64,000 nucleotides of DNA from Macrothele yani (taxonomy: Eukaryota > Arthropoda > Arachnida > Araneae > Macrothelidae), in NCBI GenBank assembly GCA_039090855.1, contig CM077010.1:42984905-43048904 (forward strand), in the 5' to 3' direction. Each line of letters starts with the position of its first letter. Within the stretch, counting starts at the first letter, position 1. The notes beneath the pieces were generated by a model. It saw only the letters and a list, made by a program, of their open reading frames with translations. It did not search any database and had not been told where the DNA came from. Shown piece by piece: positions 33,376 through 43,827 of the stretch. Made by a program: the position numbers and the translations under genes.

Positions 33376-35358
33376 ATGCCGCGTACTTGTGTGAACCATC
33401 CAAACAGTTTCTGCTACATTTGTGGACAATTTACTTTAAAGTGTCAAAGTCGACATTTCACACCGTTGATTAGAAAATCGTACGAATTTTATTTCCAGTG
33501 CAAAATGGGTGATGAAGATAAAACTTGGGTGTATCGCATTTGTTGTAATTGATGTGTAACTTTGTTGACCGGCTGTTTGAAGGGATCACGTCAAATGCCA
33601 TTTGCGGTACCAATGGTTTGGAGAGAACCGAAAATCCCCTCAACAGACTATTACTTCTCCATCACTAAGATATCTGGAATTATAACTACGACCAAAGACA
33701 CGATTCAGTACCCCAGTATTCCTTCGGCCATAAGACCTGTTCCTCATGGTCCAGATCTTCCTATTCCTGTACCTTCACATTTATGGAGTATAGATGATAG
33801 TAGTACTGATGAAATAAATCCTCACAACAAAGAAAATATTGAAGTACAACAAGATCCGGATTTCTCGGAAAATTCTGTGCCTCGCCTTATAAGTCAGGAA
33901 GAATTAAATGATCTGGTTCGTGACTTTCATTTAGCAAAACGTCAGGCCGAAGTATTGGGTTCAAGATTGAAGTGATATACTCTTTTACACCCAAGTGCAT
34001 GTAGTTTTCGTTGACGACAGCAAGAGTTTGAACACTTATTTTCGAAGAGTGGTGATCTTGTGTACTGACTGCAATGATATAGACTTATTGTTTGAAGCCT
34101 TAGGACAGCAATACACACCTGAAGAATGGAGACTTTTTGTAGATTTCTCAAAAATAAGCTTAAAAGCTATCCTTCTTCATAACGGAAACATTTATCCATC
34201 AGTACCTGTTGCACATGCTGCATACACGAAAGAAATATATGCAAATATGAAACTGGTGCTTCAAAGTATAGTATACAAAGAGCACTCATGGATTATTTAT
34301 GGCGATCTTAAAGTGATAGCTTTACTCCTTGGTCTACAACTTGGATACACAAAATACTGCTGCTTCCTCTGTGAATAGAACAGTAGGGACATAAATTATC
34401 ATTACATTAAAAAGACCTGGCCTAAAAGAGAGTCCTTAATTCCAGGGAATAAAAGTGTTGTTGTTGTTGAGCCTTTAGTGAGTCCTTAGAGCCTTTAGTA
34501 AGTCCTTAGAACGTGCACTTACCACAAGCTTCACATCAAACTGGGTTTGATAAAAAAAATGTGTAAAGGCATTGAATAAAGTTGGAGAAGCCTTTCGTTT
34601 TCTAAAGAACAAGTTCCCCAAAATATCTGAAGCCAAAATTAAACAAAGCATTTTTATTGGTCCACAAATAAGGGGACTTCTGCGTGATCTTGCATTTGAA
34701 GGGACTTTGAATGAGACTGAAGCTGCTGGAAGTCCTTTGAAGATGTGGTACTGAACTTTTTGGTAACTGGAAGGCAGAAAATTACAAAATTGTAAATAAT
34801 TTTGAAGATGACAATCCGTTTTTTGGTGTAAATCTGACAAGGATCGTAAGTCAGATAATATCCGAAAAATTGAAAATTTCATCGTCCTGGGGCGGGAACC
34901 GAATCCACGTTTCCCAGATAGCGCCCGGATATGCTAACCACTACCTTTCAGTCTCAAGTTTTCGGATATTATCTGACTCACCATGCTTGTCATATTAACC
35001 CCAAAAAACGGATTGTCATCTTCAAAATATATATTTTATGGCGTAATCCCGTATTCCATTCATGAATTATCTTGTTACTGAGCTTCAAGAAAACTTTAAG
35101 GCCATGGGATGTAATATGTCCCTTAAAATACATTTCCTTCATTCGCATCTAGACATTTTCCCACAGAACGTAGAATCAGTAAGCGTTGAGCACGGGGAAC
35201 GTTTTCACCAGGACATATGTACCATAGAAAGCCGCAATGAAACGAAATGGAGCCCTAAAATGCTAGCTGATTACTGTTGGACTCTAAAAAGGGATGTGGT
35301 ACAACCAAAGTACAGAAGAAAATCTAAAATAACTACTTTTTCAGGTAAGTGTAATTAA
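33376..35358 (+). pseudogene. Broken intronless copy of an unfamiliar zinc-binding-type protein family
   Basis: Translation from the ATG at 33376 reads MPRTCVNHPNSFCYICGQFT, then CCN-stop-CVTLLTGCLKGSRQ, MPFAVPMVWREP and RLISQEELNDLVRDFHLAKR. A frameshifted part at 33995-34378 continues with EEWRLFVDFSKISLKAILLH and LLLGLQLGYTKYCCFLCE. Later parts are PKISEAKIKQSIFIGPQIRG (34572-34754) and GCNMSLKIHFLHSHLDIFPQ...EHGERFHQDI...MLADYCWTLKRD (35062-35358). The paired Cys motifs at the start suggest metal binding. The pieces are collinear, with at least one stop, several frameshifts and an inserted 262-bp element. I recognise a recurring arthropod protein pattern but know no function; a multicopy retroposed or transposon-linked gene is possible. 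Confidence 0.7.
34799..35060 (-). mobile_element. tRNA-like foldback element inserted in the pseudogene
   Basis: Inverted arms GAAGATGACAATCCGTTTTT (34804-34823) and the inverse at 35003-35023 enclose a reverse-oriented tRNA-like segment at about 34882-34950 (B-box inverse GGAACCGAATCC; TAACCACTACC matches the A-box side). After the foldback, a tail GTAATCCCGTATTCCATTC (35044-35062) also follows the related element at 59529. The insertion splits the coding frame of the surrounding pseudogene, which resumes at about 35062. Confidence 0.8.
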
Positions 35359-35589
35359 TTGCTTGTAGCGGAATATACATGCCAAAATGAAGGCTTGTTG
35401 TACATTGAAACAACAGGTTACTCGAGAACTATGCCCGATAGTACAATTTAGTAAGCAGATTTGTAATCAGCATGACAAATACTGCATGATTCGGCATGTT
35501 CAGTCTTTGTAACAAAGAAAACGTTTATTTTGTTCAGTGTAATGATAACAATTTTAATATAAATGATCTTAATGCACAACTTGTGTTAA

Positions 35590-36758
35590 TTGACAGAACC
35601 GATCATGGCGCTCTGTAGACATTCGACAAAGGCACCATTTGTCACCGAACAATGTCTAAACGGTATTCCAATTCCAGCCATGTTCGTTCGAGAATGTCTG
35701 CATTAACTTTCTGAAGTGCGTATGTGATCTACATTTTTAGGTCAGCAATATCAGCAACATGGGTTCTGTAAACATCACCTTGATTAATCCCCATAAAAAA
35801 AAGTCACAGGGTGTTAAGTCCGGCGAATGTGGGGCAATGCAATGGAACCACCATGGCCAATCCTTTGATTGGGAAATTTGGTACCCAGAGACTTCTTCGC
35901 AATTAAAGCCCAATGAGGTGGCGCCCCATCTTGTTGGGAAATGACCGGAGTTGAAAGTTCATCCAACTGAGGATACACAAACTGCTCAATCATGTCCAGC
36001 TCTCACGGTCGCTTCCTGAAAGGAAAAAGGTTCCAATAACACGGTCGAGCATTATGCCACACCAGATATTCACTTTTGGCCTAGCATGTTCATGTTCCAT
36101 TGTGCAATGCGGGTTTTCAGTTCCCCAAATTCTCACATTCTGTTTATTACCCTTTCCAGAAACATAGAAAGTGCACTCATTCGAGAAACAGATTTGTCAC
36201 AGGAAAGATTCAGCGCTTGCAATGTTCGCCAACATCTCTTCGGCAAACTGTTCACATTTCACATGATCATTTGGGGTTATGTGATGGGATATCTGCAGTT
36301 TACACGGGAGCATTTCCATACTGTGTCGAAACATTCTATGCAATGACGACTTAGGGATAGCTAGCTGTCGTGCTGTTTGTTTGATTGACTTTTGAGAGCT
36401 ACGAGTGAACGTTTGTCTCACAAGCTTCTCCCTTTCTGGAACCAGCGATGGTCGTCCAGGGTTTTTCTTTGTAAGGACGCTACCAGTTTGCTTGAATGAC
36501 TTGTACCACATTTTGATGCTGTTACGTGAGGGCGGTTTGCTCCCTTATTTTGTTCTAAAATTCTGTTGAACTTGCGTTTCGGATCGGGCTACAGGAAACC
36601 GCTCCACAATCTGTGCTTTCGTCTCAGGATCCACTGGGTACGGTTCTAGAAATCTTGAAGGTATTCCTTACCACTTGCAACAAAGAGAATGTTGATATTA
36701 GTTTTATATCAAAAGTTATCATCATTTGAAATTGGTTACACATATTTGGGACACCCTG
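35590..36758 (-). mobile_element. Mariner-like element, left end missing, inactive
   Basis: The right end is GGGACACCCTG followed by TA (36759-36760); no matching left end was found. The minus-strand DNA-binding part (36511-36197) reads WYKSFKQTGSVLTKKNPGRP and TARQLAIPKSSLHRMFRHSM. The C-terminal part (about 35890-35610) has pieces resembling the FFLWG region (FFMGINQGDVYRTHVADIAD) and a tail WLELEYRL. The catalytic centre is heavily decayed. It belongs to a different mariner subgroup from the copy at 5184. Confidence 0.75.
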
Positions 36759-36760
36759 TA

Positions 36761-37050
36761 TTTTCGTTTCCAAATATACCATTACCTAATTTTTGTTTTC
36801 TAATACATAGAATTAAATGCAACAAAGTTTTGCCAGCATCACCTGTTTTTTTACTCAATAGGGAATATGCATGAAGTAATACATATTTACCTAACCTATT
36901 CTCTGAGATTCAGAGGTTAGTTCCTTAAAGAAAGTTAGTCTGCCAGATAAAAGTTTGAAGCTGATAGTGCTAGATTTAACTTACTTTTGATGAATCAAAC
37001 TCCTCCATTTACAGCGATCTCGGCACAAAAATCGAGCTTCACTGGCGTCC
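36761..37050. other. No gene recognised
   Basis: Short AT-rich interval between a mariner end and a hairpin. Confidence 0.35.
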
Positions 37051-37097
37051 ATCACACATCTCAAACAATACATTTTGTATTGTTTGAGATGTGTGAT
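37051..37097. repeat. Perfect 21-bp hairpin followed by poly-A
   Basis: The arm ATCACACATCTCAAACAATA plus one base (37051-37071) is perfectly inverted at 37077-37097, with a 5-nt spacer. An A run follows directly (to about 37118). It sits at the start of a tRNA-like foldback relic. Confidence 0.9.
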
Positions 37098-37118
37098 AAA
37101 AAAAAAAAAAAAAAAAAC

Positions 37119-37356
37119 ATGAATGCCGGTTGCTTCGACTAGCGAATCCTGTGATGGTTTAAATTCAAATTGATCGGAAACTTGAAACTTGGTCGTTCTG
37201 GGTGGTGTAGTGGTTAGCATACCTAGGCGTTTTCTGGGAGACGCGGGTTCGAGTCCCGCTCCAGGACGATGAAAATTTTCAAGTTTTCGCATATTATCTG
37301 ACTTACCATCCTTGTCACATTTACGCCAAAAATCGGATTGTCATCTTCAAAATTTG
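37119..37356 (+). mobile_element. tRNA-like foldback element, right half
   Basis: The segment matches 59705-59925. A tRNA-like block at 37196-37268 has acceptor-type ends GTTCTGG and CCAGGAC (7 pairs), A-box-like TGGTGTAGTGG and B box GGTTCGAGTCC. It is followed by the common arm CAAGTTTTCGCATATTATCT...CGGATTGTCATCTTC. The left arm is absent here. Confidence 0.8.
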
Positions 37357-38446
37357 TAATACATTTTGTACTTTCCACTCATATTTTTCCCATATCTCAT
37401 TTATTCCTCAGATTTTTTGGGCTTTTCTCTATCTTTCTTACTACTACCGTTCTTTTCTTTGTATAATCCGCAGATCGTAAAATTTGGAAGAAGAAAAGTT
37501 GTTCCTTCATGTATTCCCCAGGACTTGAAATTCAGGAAAAAATCGTCGTATAATTTGTATGACCCCAATGTTTATCACTTACCGTGATTTCGTACGGAAA
37601 TGTTGCGATTCAGCGGATGACCCAACAGTCTAAAGAACTAAGGGATAAAACGATATTGTTATTAAGAAAATGACTATCCTTTTAAATGCTTTTCTGTTAC
37701 TTTCAAATGACTCGTAGTGAAATCTGGGGTATTAACGAATGTGGGCGGCACTTCTCATAGCCTGGAGTCGTCTGCAGGTGTATTTTCTATCGAAATGCTC
37801 ACAAGTAAAAACGAAAAAGAAAAGAAAAGCTTTTTCCCAACCGTTTGACAATATTCAACCTCCATCTTTGCATTGTGTTAAGTTTTTCTATTATTAACGC
37901 ATTTCTGGTAATTTTCCAAATACCCGACCGACCACTCTTGATAATCGCGACGTGGGATTTTTAAAAATTACAATACCGCAAAAGCGTTTATTTACTTTTT
38001 TTACAGCGGCGTATTATCCGCATCGTTGTATAATTCGCAGAACCTGTATTTATAATTTTTAATAGATAATCCCCGTCGAAAAGTACGGTACTGGCGCTGA
38101 ATGAATTCACTTCGCATCACGCCACTCATTCTCTCAACATGACGAAACTATTTCAGAAGATTTGTCTGCACTTTACGAATAAAATTTTTTTCACGTTGCG
38201 CATCAGAAACGCATGATAAGAGCTTTTTCTTGCCACAAATCCCTAGTAAGCAAGGCATCTCACCAGCACATAAAAGACTCATACGTCCCTTCTGTAGTAC
38301 TCAGGCTTCACTGCTGTACGTTAGAGCCGGAAAAATTACACTTCCATGCACAGCTATTCCCGATGGGTAAATTAATGCCCACATAGTTTTAGAAATAATA
38401 AAGAAAATTTATTTCTTAGTGGGATAGTGGTATGTATATTCTAGAC
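37357..38446. other. No gene recognised
   Basis: AT-rich region. The phrase family around TATTATCCGCATCGTTGTAT / TATAATCCGCAGATCG (about 38012 and 37465) hints at an old transposon, but no ends or protein could be defined. Confidence 0.4.
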
Positions 38447-38574
38447 ATCAGGAAACACAAGTCAGCTGAACTTGTTGCACGATTATAAAGAAAATCATCC
38501 TACCACTAATGACTAGTTAAAAACCGTCGTCAGTTACTAAAAGGATTTATTGATGGTAAAAATAAAACATTAAA

Positions 38575-38619
38575 ATCATTAGATCTTTCGGGATTCCTAG
38601 AAGCCCATCATCAGATGAT
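38575..38619 (-). ncRNA. Hammerhead-ribozyme-like motif, left arm
   Basis: On the minus strand: stem I ATCAT (38619-38615), core CTGATGA, stem II GGGCTTC/GAATCCC with one mismatch and loop TAG, core GAA, palindromic AGATCT as a very short stem III, A at the cleavage position, then stem I partner ATGAT. One extra U lies between CTGATGA and stem II, a departure from the textbook core. Minimal hammerheads with tiny stem III are known from terminal repeats of Penelope-like elements and are thought to act as dimers. Activity is unknown. Confidence 0.65.
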
Positions 38620-38662
38620 ATAAAAACCAAGCCCTGATGGGGGAGACATAACACTGTATATA

Positions 38663-39728
38663 CAGGGTGCCCAGTAAAATCCTTTCTCAGCCCCGTAACT
38701 TTCGAACGCCGACAGTTATCGCCATAAAAACGGTGTCTGGGTATAGTAAAGTGGCTATGCGCTATTTGATGAGACCGCTTACAGCACCTCCTAGCGGCAA
38801 AGTCAGCAGTTAGCTTGCCGATCTCGAAAACTATACAAAATACGGGAAAATAGTCAAATACAAAGTTGTAGAGCAGCATCGATTTAGTACGAAAATACAC
38901 CTTGCGCACATGAATGCTAAGAATAGAACGCGTACAACGCTCGTTTGTTCGCGATGTCGAACACTGTTACGTCACGAAACGCGTCAGAAAAGAGATAATA
39001 TCGCCTTCGACAAAGCACTAGCCCGCCTCAACTGCGGAATGTCTCGACCAAGTATCTTCTTACGTTTCCGCAGCAGCCAAGAAACGTAAGAAGGTATCTG
39101 GTCGAGACATTCGAGCAACAAATCATCGGCTGCGGTGGTTGCGTAGAGTGGTCACCGGACCTCACCCCATTGGACTTCTTCCTGTGGGGCTACCTCAAAG
39201 AGCAGGTGTATCAGACCCTCCGACAATGTTGCAGGACCTTCGACGCCGTATAACTGATGCTTGTTCCAGAGTGTCACCTGACATGCTGCAAAATTTGCAG
39301 CGTGTGATTCAATCTAGAGTTCAAATGTGTATTGTGGCTGACGGAAAGCACATTGAGCACCGACGGTAAATGTGCCTAGTGACAACTAATTGCTCCTTTC
39401 TGACGCGTTTCGTGACGTAACAGTGTTCGACATCGCGAACAAACAAACGAGCGTTGTACGCATTCTATTCTTAGCATTCATGTGCGCAAGGTGTTATTTC
39501 GTACTAAATCGATGCTGCTCTACAACTTTGTAGTTGACTATTTTTCCGTATCTCGTATAGTTTTTGAGATCGACACACTAACTCCTGACTTTCCCGCTAG
39601 GAGGCGCTGTAAGTGGTCTCATCGAATAGCGCATAGCCACTTTACTATACCTAGACACCGTTTTTATGATTATAGCTGTCGGTGTTCGAAAGTTACTAGG
39701 CTGAGAAAGGACTTTACTGGGCATCCTG
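38663..39728 (+). mobile_element. Mariner-like element with unusually long inverted repeats
   Basis: The ends CAGGGTGCCCAGTAAA and the inverse GGGCATCCTG are flanked by TA (38661-38662 and 39729-39730). The inverted repeats run about 331-335 bp each (38663-38993 and 39394-39728). Between them the plus strand encodes VEWSPDLTPLDFFLWGYLKE (about 39146-39205), the third-Asp region of a mariner transposase, then after a frameshift MLQDLRRRITDACSRVSPDM (about 39228-39287) and a C-terminal GKHIEHRR. The rest of the transposase is gone. Confidence 0.75.
39040..39112. repeat. 31-bp inverted repeat in the palindrome loop
   Basis: AATGTCTCGACCAAGTATCT...CGTTTC (about 39044-39074) is matched by its inverse GAAACGTAAGAAGGTATCTG...ACATT (about 39082-39112), with a spacer of about 7 nt. 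The duplicated segment is transposase-derived. Confidence 0.8.
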
Positions 39729-39761
39729 TATATGTCACTTCCATCAGGGCTAGGTTTTTAT

Positions 39762-39806
39762 GTCATCTGATGATGGGCTTCTAGGAAGCCCGAAAGATCT
39801 AATGAC
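39762..39806 (+). ncRNA. Hammerhead-ribozyme-like motif, right arm
   Basis: Plus strand: stem I GTCAT (39762-39766), CTGATGA (39767-39773), an extra T, stem II GGGCTTC/GAAGCCC with seven pairs and loop TAG (39775-39791), GAA (39792-39794), AGATCT (39795-39800), A801 at the cleavage position, then ATGAC (39802-39806). Stem I is a G-C pair at its outer end here and A-T in the left-arm copy, so pairing is kept despite base changes. Ribozyme function is inferred only from this architecture. Confidence 0.68.
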
Positions 39807-40009
39807 TTTTAATGTTTTATTTTTACCATCAGTTAATCCTTTTAGTATCTGACGACGGTTTTTAACTAGTCATTAGTGGTAGGATGATTTTCTTTATAAT
39901 CGTGCAACAAGTTCAGCTGACTTGTGTTCCCTGATGTTACCTACAGCACGAATCACAGTTTGTTCAGCTAGTATATTACAGAGTTTCTGAATACTTTCCG
40001 CATTTCGCC

Positions 40010-40180
40010 ATCCCAGCGGCCGAGTGACCAGCGGAGCTGGCATCTGATAAGTAGTCTGAGTTGGACCCAAGTTTCGAGTCCCGGATGTGGCTCTAGATTT
40101 GCGTTCGTTTTTCGGGGCTGATTATGTCTTTTTAAAGTGGATGTAAAGCAGCAGCAGGCGAGGTTTTATACTCTTAGATA
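40010..40180 (+). repeat. tRNA-derived SINE fragment
   Basis: CGGCCGAGTGACCAG (about 40017-40031) resembles an A box and GTTTCGAGTCCC (about 40072-40083) a B box. The downstream sequence is SINE-like but the ends are not defined. Confidence 0.5.
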
Positions 40181-40494
40181 TTCATGGAAATAAGTACACA
40201 TTGAGAACGAAAAAAAAAAAAAAGGAAATTCCGTATTTCCCGATTGAGGTGTGCTTTGCTGGGTGATTGAAATGAGATCTTTTTTTCGCCACGATATCTG
40301 TGCGTGCGATACAATTTTTATCTTTCGACATCGGATGAAAATATTCTTTCTGCTTCGATGGTGTAATTTGCAAGTAGGCAATACTGATCAACTACTCATT
40401 TCAGAGCTCATGCGTGACAACGTTGCAACAGTGAAAGATTGGACAACATGTATGGCATATGGTTTAAAATAGTGAAAGGTTGGATAATGGAGAG

Positions 40495-42055
40495 AGATTT
40501 AAGGCCATTAAATTTGCTGATGACCAGGCAATAGTTTCAGAATCAGCCAAATCATTATAGCGCATGATTTCAAAAATACACAAAAATGCGGATATCTATG
40601 GAATGAAAAGAAATAAAAATAAGACAAAACTAATGGTAATAGGGGAAGATCCAAAACAGGCTTTCCTTAAAATAAAAAGAAAATACATTGAACAAGTTAA
40701 ATCATCTCGCTATTTGGGTCAAATAATTACTGAAGATGCGAGATGTGAAAAGGAAATTAGAATGAGACTGGGGATTGCAAAAACGGCTTTTAGAGAGAAT
40801 CAAATACTACTGCTATCCAAAAATATGGATGTAAAATCGAGGTATAATGAATTAGCTTTATTTTCTTTCCGCTAAGCTAATTAATATGAATGATTCTCTT
40901 CCTACCAGCTAGCTAATGATATACTTGTACTAAGCTTCGAAATAGTGAATTCAAAAGGGTGTTGTTACTAGTTAATTACGAACGTAAACAAAGTCTTAAC
41001 GCTGGTTATTTATAGTAATAAATAAATGTTATAAACCTAACAGCCAGACAGAGGTCTGACAAAAACTATGAATACACAAATTAATATGAATGATTCTCTT
41101 CCTACCAGCTAGCTAATGATATACTTGTACTAAGCTTCGAAATAGTGAATTCAAAAGGGTGTTGTTACTAGTTAATTACGAACGTAAACAAAGTCTTAAC
41201 GCTGGTTATTTATGGTAATAAATAAATGTTATAAACCTAACAGCCAGACAGAGGTCTGACAAAAACTATGAATTGAGAAAGACTAACTTACGGTAACTTC
41301 TTTATTCTAAGACTCTTGGTCAACTAAAGCACACACACAACTTGTTTTACAATAATGAAGAATCTCTCCTCGTATTATAAACGCTCTCCGTAAACAACAA
41401 CGCTCTCTCATAACAACAACAAAAGCTCCCCTGTCTCGATGAACGCGCCTATATACTAGCTACCACCACGTCATGACTTACACTCATTGCCAGATCTCAT
41501 TCAGCGGGTGAAATAATATTTCGTTCAGTAAGAAGATAATTTACATAGTAAAATAAAATAACCAGAGATAGTAAAATCAAAAGGAAAGTGAATATAGAGT
41601 ATACGTTACAGAGGAAGAGAATTTTAAAGGCATATGTTTTGCCAGTAGCTCTCTACGGTTCTGAGACATGGACACTGACCAAGTCGGAAAAGAAAAGGAT
41701 GGACGGAGTTGAGATGTGGAGCTATAGAAGAATGGAGAGAATAAGTTCGCTCGAAAGAAAGACTAATGAGGAGGTCCTGGAGAGAGTGGGAGAACTCAGG
41801 AATCTGATCAACATGTTAAAAGGAAGAAGAATGTTATGGATGGGGCACACATTGCGCCATGGAGGCCCGATTCTGAAAGTTTTGGAAGGGAAAATTCAAG
41901 GCAAGAGAAGAAAAGTACGGCCAAGGAATTGTTTTGTGGCACAGTTACTCCAAGACACCAAAACTAAGACATACTATGACTGGAAGAGAACGGCGGAGAA
42001 TAGAGAGGAATGGAGATACAGAGTACAACTACTGAACAACCAGTCCTTGGACTGA
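40495..42055 (+). pseudogene. RTE-like LINE reverse-transcriptase C-terminal relic
   Basis: The plus strand begins in the catalytic region: FKAIKFADDQAIVSES (about 40498-40545) carries the FADD form of the YxDD motif. After a stop, the frame at 40564-40875 reads MKRNKNKTKLMVIGED and SSRYLGQIITEDARCEKEIR. After an inserted ~740-bp segment the frame at 41588-42055 continues RKRILKAYVLPVALYGSETW, SYRRMERISSLERKTNEEVL and MLWMGHTLRHGGPILKVLEG, the thumb and C-terminus of RTE-type LINEs. The endonuclease and most of the RT are missing. Confidence 0.8.
40879..41280. repeat. Recent 200-bp tandem duplication in an insertion
   Basis: TTAATATGAATGATTCTCTT starts at 40881 and again at 41081. The two copies differ visibly at one site (about 41014/41214). 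They lie inside an insertion (about 40840-41600) that splits the RTE-like coding sequence. The insert might be an LTR-type remnant, but no primer-binding site was found. Confidence 0.85.
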
Positions 42056-42169
42056 GTAACCATGAAGAAAAATATGGAAAATCAAAACTGAAGCACAGAG
42101 CATATCACTGGAGTATGTTAGCAGAGCTGTGCAAAACTTCATCCCTGTCCACTTAGCTGTCGTCGATAT

Positions 42170-42275
42170 ACTTAATATGCAGTCCTCAGCCACATCATTA
42201 TGACCACGTATTTAATAGGTTTTGGGCCACCTTTCGCGTTAATAACAGTTTGTACCCGGTATGGCATCGATTTAA
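42170..42275 (-). pseudogene. Tc1-like transposase C-terminal tail
   Basis: The minus-strand translation MPYRVQTVINAKGGPKPIKY matches the C-terminal end of Tc1-type transposases (RIxAVIxAKGGPTxY). Nothing upstream of it is recognisable. Confidence 0.55.
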
Positions 42276-42703
42276 TAGACCGCAAAACTTAAATATGTCG
42301 TTCAATATTTCGCGTTTCGGTTTTATGCTTCCAAAATTCAGACGGTAAATCTGTGCTTAAGGAAATTCAGAAAAAGGCCACTTAAAGGAACATTTTTATA
42401 AGAATGTGCAAAGGAAGAAAACGTGAGGATTGTTTTCCCGTTAACAGCTATTCAATGCGAAAGCAATTTTCCCAACCCAACCTTTGGGTGCACAGATATT
42501 GTGTCTTAAACAGAATTAAGCTTACGCCATTTAGGAAGAATGATGGAAGAGTGCATAAATGGAAGTGAAAAATTCTGGGATTGTTACGGTTTTCAGCTGT
42601 AGAAAACGCAGACAGTTCACTGCTCAGGAAATATTTATTCGGAAGTTAAAGGGTGTGTGAAGAAAGCTATACTGCTAATATACTATTTCAGCCATGTGTG
42701 TTA
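42276..42703. other. No gene recognised
   Basis: Spacer before the next Tc1 element. Nothing recognisable. Confidence 0.35.
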
Positions 42704-42823
42704 TACACTATATTAACAAAAGTCACCGGACACCCCTTCAAAAGCAAATGAACGGACCCGTTGCATTGTCAAGATGTGCAGTACAACTGCAAACGGTATA
42801 TCGCATTGTTCGGTTGAGTGAAA

Positions 42824-43814
42824 ATGTCGCGACGGGAGAGTACTGACTTTGAGAAAGGAAAGATTGTTGATTGTTATATTAGTGGGTTGTCCATAAGAGA
42901 AACCGAGAGGTGTTTAAACATACCCAAGCCAACTGTTTTGGATGTATTGAATAAATGGAAAACATATGGCGCGCCAGCAAAGCTTACCGGCAGACCAAAG
43001 AAAATCAGTGATAGAGGACGTCGAAGCCTCAGGAGAGTCGTTACAGCTAATCGATGGAGTACTGCATGAGACCTTAGTGTACGCAGGTGAACAAAAATGT
43101 CTGGAACATCGGTATGTATGCGTACCATTCGCAGATAACTTCTTTCCATGTGTTACCGTGGTCGTGCGGCTGCTCATAAGCCTTTCATCTCCACTCGGAA
43201 TGCTACTCGTCGCTTAGTATGGTGTAAAGAACATTTATCGTGGACCGTAGATCAATGGAAACGGGTCTTATGGGCTGATGAATCCGGATACACGATCTAT
43301 TAGTCTGATGGCCGTGTGTGGGTATAGCGGCAGCCGGGGGAGCGCTATTTACCATAGTGTTTTGTTTGTACGGTCAAGTTTGGAGCTGGCAGTGTACTCG
43401 TGTGGGGGTGTTTTTCGTGGTATGGTCCTGGCCCATTGGTTATCGTGGACAAACCTGTTAACCAGCACTTCTATAAAGATATTCTGGACAATTATACCCT
43501 ACGACCTCTGTGGCATTACTATGGAACCGTGCCTTGTTCGTACCAGTAGGATAATGCACCGAGCCATAAAGCAAGGCCTGTTACGGCGTGGTTTGACGAT
43601 AATTCCGTCTCGTGTGTGAACTGGCCAGCCCAGAGCCCTGATCTTAATCGCATAGATCACTTATGAGATAAATTAAACCGCCGCATAAGAAGTTTGGAAC
43701 CAAGGCCTACGATTAAGCAACAGTTAGCATTATGTACTGAATGGAAGCTCATACGTATCGCTGTGTTCCAAAACTTTGTCGAAAGCATGTCTCGAAGGGT
43801 AAGTGCATGCATTA
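42824..43814 (+). pseudogene. Tc1-like transposase pseudogene interrupted by a LINE
   Basis: Plus strand. The N-terminus (42824 on) reads MSRRESTDFEKGKIVDCYIS and IPKPTVLDVLNKWKTYGAPA. Later pieces in several frames include VLWADESGYTIY (first Asp region), QDNAPSHKA-like decayed sequence near 43545 and LNRRIRSLEPRPTIKQQLA toward the C-terminus. The frame ends at the LINE insertion. The last few residues would lie at 51001 onward. Multiple frame breaks make it inactive, independent of the LINE. Confidence 0.78.
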
Positions 43815-43827
43815 AGGCCAAAGGTGG

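Larger units (their letters stand above)
38447..39938. repeat. Large palindrome with arms of about 545 bp
   Basis: The left arm (about 38447-38993) and right arm (about 39394-39938) are inverted copies with high but not perfect identity. The outer third of each arm carries a hammerhead-like motif. The inner part of each arm is a long terminal repeat of a mariner-like element. The loop holds remnants of mariner coding sequence. The whole could be one palindromic unit or a mariner inserted between inverted Penelope-type terminal repeats. Confidence 0.85.
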
